Positions 59,169 through 64,000 of a stretch of 64,000 nucleotides of DNA are shown here, piece by piece. Position 1 is the first letter of the stretch, and each line of letters opens with the position of its first letter. Where the stretch lies: assembly GCF_900110645.1 (NCBI RefSeq), contig NZ_FOFB01000010.1:143108-207107 (forward strand), read 5' to 3'. The notes below the pieces were generated by a model. It was not told where the DNA came from. It worked only from the letters and a program-made list of their open reading frames with translations, and searched no databases. The translations under genes were made by a program, and so were the position numbers. The stretch comes from Neolewinella agarilytica. GTDB taxonomy: Bacteria; Bacteroidota; Bacteroidia; Chitinophagales; Saprospiraceae.

Positions 59169-59462
59169 TTAGCTTTTTTCGTCACGGGTAATGAACGATT
59201 CTTCCCGCTGGCGGCGAGCTTCTCTCTCCCGGAGTTCTTTGAGTTCGCGGGCGTCTTTGGCGCGCTGATCTTCTTCTGCCATGCCGTCTTTGAGTTCCTT
59301 TTCAATGGTTCCCTTCGCCGTATTGAATTCGCGGATGCCTTTACCGATGCCACGCATCAGCTCAGGAATTTTTTTACCGCCAAAAAGAAGGAGGATGGCG
59401 AAAAAGATGAGAATCATCTCAGGCCCGATAGCATTGATAAACAGAAGAGTGGAATTATACAT
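59169..59462 (-). CDS. tatA: Sec-independent translocase subunit TatA/E
   Basis: 97-residue component of the Tat pathway, which exports folded proteins. One N-terminal membrane helix ([20 protein letters not shown]), then the amphipathic helix [19 protein letters not shown], the standard TatA layout, and a charged tail. The presence of TatA fits the Tat-type signals on the aminotransferase (12858) and the TIM-barrel protein (23174). tatC is not in this window. It is followed by a 19-bp word and a hairpin. Confidence 0.9.
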   Translation of the reverse strand: MYNSTLLFINAIGPEMILIFFAILLLFGGKKIPELMRGIGKGIREFNTAKGTIEKELKDGMAEEDQRAKDARELKELREREARRQREESFITRDEKS

Positions 59463-59601
59463 TTCCTTATACAGTTGTCGACGATGAGTCAGCCATCAGC
59501 TGCTAAAGTCGGAATGATTGGGTTAGAGTACAAAAATAACGTTTCGGCGGGTCATTCTGTTATTCTGACTGCAGAATGCTCATTTTCTGACGGGAATATG
59601 A

Positions 59602-59733
59602 AGAGAGAAAGGGGGTAAAAGAGTAAGGGATTAAAGGGAGTAAGGGGAAAAGGAGTCTTGACAATATTTTCACCTTCAGTCCTTTCCATCTCAATCCTTC
59701 ACCCCTTTAATCCTTTTTCCTCTTTACTTCTTC
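59602..59733. repeat. Word-like inverted repeat (GGGATTAAAGG words)
   Basis: Left part with AAAGAGTAAGGGATTAAAGG and GAGTAAGGGGAAAAGG, right part with TCCTTCACCCCTTTAATCC and TTTTTCCTCTTTACTTC, reaching the stop codon of the oxygenase gene. Confidence 0.6.
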
Positions 59734-60671
59734 AGGCCAATTTCCCGCAGTCGTTGATCGAGGTAGCCCCCCGCTGTGATGGGTTCGTAGTGCTGCGGAT
59801 TGTCCGCCGTTACGCAACTGTCCAGCACGTTGAGGCTCATTTCCGGGCGGGGGTGCAGGAAGAAGGGGATACTCAGGCGTGGCTTGTGCCACTGATCACG
59901 GGGCGGGTTCACTACGCGGTGAGTGGTGGACTTGAGGTAGTTGTTCGTCAGTCGTTGCAACATATCGCCTACATTGATGACGATTTCGTCGTTCTCCGGC
60001 ACGATTTCAAGCCATTCTCCAGCGGAGTTCTGTAGCTGAAGACCGCCGGCACTGGCGCCCACCAACAGGGTGATGAGGTTAATATCTTCGTGCTGTTCCG
60101 CGCGAATGGCACTGGCTGGCTCGCTGGTGATGGGTGGATAGTGGATGGCCCGGAGGATGCTTACACCGTCTTTGGTAAAGTTGGAGAAGTAATCTTCCGG
60201 CAACTCCAGATGAATGGCAATGGCTTGCAGCAGGCTGTTGCCTTTTTCTTCGAACTGACGGTAAAGACGGCGGCCAAGCGCCATAAACTCGGGCACCTCT
60301 TTTACGTCCGGGTTACGCTCATCCGCACTCATAGCGGGCGTTTCCTGACCGATCTGGAAGAATTCCTTCAGGTCAGCCACTTTGCTCTGCTTGGCTTTTT
60401 CTTTTCCGAAGCTGGTGTAGCCCCGCTGGCCGGCGGCGCCAGCGATCTCGTAGTTCCGCTTTACGTCCGTATCCATGGCAAAGAACTTCTTCGCCGCTAC
60501 GTAGAAGTCATCGATGAGTGACTTAGGAATACCATGCCCCGTAACCCCAACGAAACCGATACCATGGAAGGCATCCCCCAGTTTCTTGATGAAGGCTGCA
60601 CGAGTGGCAGCGTCTCCGTTTTCAAAATCGGACAGGTTGACAAGGGGAATGGTGCGAGTTGAAGCAGACAT
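59724..60671 (-). CDS. 2-oxoglutarate/Fe(II)-dependent oxygenase (isopenicillin N synthase-like)
   Basis: 315-residue enzyme of the 2OG-Fe(II) oxygenase family. The N-terminus has IPLVNLSDFENGDAATRAAF and GFVGVTGHGIPKSLIDDFY. The iron ligands are His and Asp in EQHEDINLITLL near residue 185-187 and His in STTHRVVNPP near 245, with the 2OG-binding Arg in RLSIPFFLHP. These oxygenases hydroxylate, desaturate or cyclise small molecules; the substrate is unknown. It diverges from purA. Confidence 0.9.
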   Translation of the reverse strand: MSASTRTIPLVNLSDFENGDAATRAAFIKKLGDAFHGIGFVGVTGHGIPKSLIDDFYVAAKKFFAMDTDVKRNYEIAGAAGQRGYTSFGKEKAKQSKVADLKEFFQIGQETPAMSADERNPDVKEVPEFMALGRRLYRQFEEKGNSLLQAIAIHLELPEDYFSNFTKDGVSILRAIHYPPITSEPASAIRAEQHEDINLITLLVGASAGGLQLQNSAGEWLEIVPENDEIVINVGDMLQRLTNNYLKSTTHRVVNPPRDQWHKPRLSIPFFLHPRPEMSLNVLDSCVTADNPQHYEPITAGGYLDQRLREIGLKK

Positions 60672-60824
60672 ACGTTTATTTTTTTATGCTGGTAAGATAA
60701 CGCTTTAGGGGTAGATGTGGATTAATTGGAATGTCATATTGTGTCCTCCATGGAGTAAGTTGACGACCCGATGAATGTTAACAATGGCCAATGTAAGACA
60801 GCGCTCAATCTTTAGCGTGGATAA

Positions 60825-62238
<1,414 letters not shown>

Positions 62239-62435
62239 GCTGCCGCATGAGGTAGGCACGCCGCTTCTCAGCTGGAGAAAAAGCGGACGTTCGCTTATTT
62301 GATTCACTAATTTTGGGCTAAAGACCAATCCTGACGCCATGGCAAATCACTAGTCCTGATAAGGACGGGCCAGCGTCTTAGCGACGGTACGGAATCGCCG
62401 CGTAGCGGGCGATGGAGTGCCTCGCTTTTAGGTGA
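62239..62435. repeat. Intergenic region with REP-like hairpins
   Basis: No gene is seen here. Hairpins: GTCCT-GATA-AGGAC (62353-62366), and ATCGCC with GGCGAT (62394-62413) with an inner CGC/GCG pair. Confidence 0.5.
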
Positions 62436-62480
62436 CAATGTAGTCTGGCAACTAGGTAGTCTGGCAGGCTACCGTACGGG
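62436..62480. repeat. Word repeat (TAGTCTGGCA)
   Basis: TGTAGTCTGGCA, AGGTAGTCTGGCA and a partial inverted GCTACC; relatives of the words at 62200. Confidence 0.5.
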
Positions 62481-62596
62481 ATTGACACACCGCTTCACGG
62501 CCTTTGCGGGCAGTTGCTCCATCTCTTTCGGTTAAGGAAGCATTAAGCCGTCCTCCTGACTACGTCATTCTCCTGTGCTTACGCTATTCTTGTAAG

Positions 62597-63181
62597 ATGG
62601 TACACAGACTTCTTGCTTTGCTATTCTTCTCCTTTTCCACGACCTCCTACTGCGTGGGCCAACATTTCTATGTTTATGACGAAGAGAAGCTAATTGATTC
62701 GTTGGTGGCCAATTGGCCAGCAGGGTTATCGGCTGAAAAAGATCGCGTTAAGCTTGAGTATTTATGGAAAAACAAAATTGAGGCGGTAGAGGCATGGTAT
62801 ACATCTATGCAAGAATGCCGTCTTTCGCCGTTTTCGCAGGAAAACCTCGAAAAGATTCAAAAGAGATCTCTCGAAGAGCAACGCCTTCTGGAAGGTGCCA
62901 ACTACCTGCTCCATAATATTAAACCCACATTCGACTCCATCGTTAACTTAGCCGTCACCAAAAGAATTCACCAATTCACGGCAGAAAACGATGTCCCTTT
63001 GGTGCCTGCTCACGCCGTTCTATACAAAAATGAAGGTTCGATTGACCTGAGTTATCCACTCGTTGAGATGTTACAAAAAACGGAGACAGACCAGTTAGCC
63101 ATCAAAAGTTACAAGGCTTGGCTCAGGGTGGAAATCATTCGCCTGGAGCTGGATGAATGGTTGACGGGATTTGCTAGATGA
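62597..63181 (+). CDS. Small secreted protein of unknown function
   Basis: 194-residue exported protein. Signal peptide MVHRLLALLFFSFSTTSYCV with a cut near VGQ; the mature part is helical, with SLVANWPAGLSAEKDRVKLE, YTSMQECRLSPFSQENLEKI, and TDQLAIKSYKAWLRVEIIRL. No family recognised. The ATG at 62597 is chosen because it gives the signal peptide; the upstream open frame to 62504 does not. It is preceded by repeat-rich DNA. Confidence 0.7.
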   Translation: MVHRLLALLFFSFSTTSYCVGQHFYVYDEEKLIDSLVANWPAGLSAEKDRVKLEYLWKNKIEAVEAWYTSMQECRLSPFSQENLEKIQKRSLEEQRLLEGANYLLHNIKPTFDSIVNLAVTKRIHQFTAENDVPLVPAHAVLYKNEGSIDLSYPLVEMLQKTETDQLAIKSYKAWLRVEIIRLELDEWLTGFAR

Positions 63182-63451
63182 CGTTTCAGTAGCAACTAAA
63201 AGGAAGCGCAGCGAACGTCCAGCGCAGCTGATCTACGAATCCTTATTACACTTCTTTCACGGCTGGTGGGGATTTCGCTCACGTGTATTTGACTATCCAA
63301 TTAGTGTTAAATGCTGGCATTACTCTTTTTTACAGAGAAGTGGGAGAAAATTTCCACAAAAAAGCTCTTTCCGCCACTTTAAGTTTTCTCTTCCAGGGCA
63401 ATTACGTTCATGACAATAATCTCAGAATAACACAACAGGTCAGTTCTGCTT

Positions 63452-63721
63452 TCACTTAAATTTTGAATACAGCAGCATAGCGACAAACGACAAGATTACT
63501 ACAATCCCAACCACCAGTATATTTGCATTATATGAAGCCTCATTTTTCCGATTAAAGTGAATACCTGCAATAGTAAATACAATAGCTATCAACACTCCCA
63601 CCCCTTCCCCTACAAAAGAGAAAACTGAATTATCCATTACAGACACTATCGCAATTATATAGCAGACACCTTCTAGTACCTGATATTTCCAATTAGCTTT
63701 TTCTGCAGATTTCATATTCAT
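63452..63721 (-). CDS. Small membrane protein, 89 residues
   Basis: Three hydrophobic segments are seen: YQVLEGVCYIIAIVSVM, FVGEGVGVLIAIVFTIAGI and ILVVGIVVILSFVAMLLY. Polar N-terminus (MNMKSAEKANWK) and a short loop with HFNRKNEASYN. It is followed on the same strand by 270 bases with no clear gene. Family unknown; small membrane proteins of this kind are common in Bacteroidota. The first Met or the third residue Met are both possible starts. Confidence 0.6.
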   Translation of the reverse strand: MNMKSAEKANWKYQVLEGVCYIIAIVSVMDNSVFSFVGEGVGVLIAIVFTIAGIHFNRKNEASYNANILVVGIVVILSFVAMLLYSKFK

Positions 63722-63909
63722 TTAAAGTTTGTCAGCTACGCCCAGCAAGAAGTGGTTAAGTCGTCAACCTGAAACTCGTGTTGTTACCAGCAAGATAAAA
63801 AACGTAGGCGGAGAAGTAGTTTATCCGAGGCTTTTTACACTATTGGTGACAGCAGGAACAAGAGGGAACGACTCAACCAATTCGATGGGTAGTAGACAAA
63901 TTTAGCTTA

Positions 63910-64000
63910 GAGCATGTCTAAAAATTTGAGTCTCGGTTTCTACTGATCGACGAAAGAACCATCTGAATATTGGCCGCTAGAATGAATCCTGCCGAATTTT
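63910..64000 (-). mobile_element. End of an IS5-type insertion sequence, partial
   Basis: The sequence from GAGCATGTCTAAAAATT at 63910 looks like a terminal inverted repeat, and the minus strand codes an IS5-like transposase C-terminus. The element continues beyond the right edge. Confidence 0.45.
63918..64000 (-). CDS. Transposase C-terminal fragment, IS5-like (partial)
   Basis: On the minus strand, codons from 63998 read NSAGFILAANIQMVLSSISR then NRDSNF and a TAG at 63918-63920. The FILAANIQMVL pattern is the kind of end seen in IS5-family DDE transposases. Only 26 residues are visible; the rest is outside the window. The other frames have early stops here. The call depends on a short match from memory. 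Confidence 0.45.
   Translation of the reverse strand, partial: NSAGFILAANIQMVLSSISRNRDSNF

Noticed and set aside
63171..63413. 80-residue plus-strand open frame after the secreted protein gene
   Set aside because: No signal peptide, family or conserved pattern; it overlaps the end of the previous gene and its composition is not gene-like.

Overview
The window looks like a chromosomal piece of a free-living Bacteroidota, most likely Saprospiria / Lewinellaceae. The evidence is a SusC/SusD pair, a protein with a type IX secretion (T9SS) C-terminal tail, several -7 elements of the Bacteroidota type TAnnTTTG, weak or absent Shine-Dalgarno sites, many Bacteroidota-type lipoproteins, and a moderately GC-rich base composition. 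The lineage call is an inference from gene content. No rRNA, tRNA or CRISPR array was found.

Layout. 1-3.5 kb: end of a secreted protein, a ThuA-like lipoprotein, two tandem SRPBCC paralogues and a Crp/Fnr-type regulator; both paralogues carry a TTGAC/T-N4-GTCAA box at the same spacing from a -7-like element. 3.6-7.1 kb: SSS-family symporter and a large helical protein. 7.2-15.3 kb: an uptake operon with SusC, SusD, a small lipoprotein, a Tat-exported PLP aminotransferase and an AEC-type permease. 15.3-24.2 kb: small conserved proteins, NlpC/P60 lipoprotein, recQ, kdsD, an alpha/beta hydrolase and an exported TIM-barrel isomerase. 24.2-26.2 kb: a two-gene RloA/RloB-like (AbiL-like) candidate defence pair with abutting stop and start codons. 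26.2-33.2 kb: CBS protein, TM2-TPR protein, GAF-PP2C phosphatase, DUF421 protein, YfcC-like permease, lysS. 33.3-34.8 kb: a REP-associated Y1 transposase (RAYT) inside an array of 162-bp units. 34.8-37.7 kb: trkA-trkH. 38.1-41.4 kb: a more AT-rich island with a GH16-like T9SS cargo whose upstream ATG is out of frame across a 7-bp tandem repeat, and two tandem paralogues. 41.4-51.7 kb: ABC exporter, two exported amidohydrolase-like proteins, small proteins, a methyltransferase and a glycosyltransferase. 51.6-52.7 kb: a second Y1 transposase between two copies of a different REP pair. 52.7-62.2 kb: nadB, a second Crp/Fnr regulator, HhH protein, ald, tsaE, an NAD(P)-binding protein, tatA, a 2OG-Fe(II) oxygenase and purA. 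62.5 kb to the end: small secreted and membrane proteins and the 3' end of a probable IS5-type transposase.

The most unusual property is the amount of structured, repeated DNA outside the genes. Four classes are visible: (1) a dispersed 19-bp word close to TGCACCTGCGTYYGCGCCC, in both orientations, about 18 times, also inside coding sequences; (2) word-like, low-complexity inverted repeats at gene ends, each locus with its own vocabulary, some supplying the stop codon of the neighbouring gene; (3) two unrelated REP/RAYT systems; (4) scattered short GACTAAAGTC-type hairpins. Together with the duplicated Crp/Fnr-box promoters and the possible phase-variable GH16 gene, these are the main leads.
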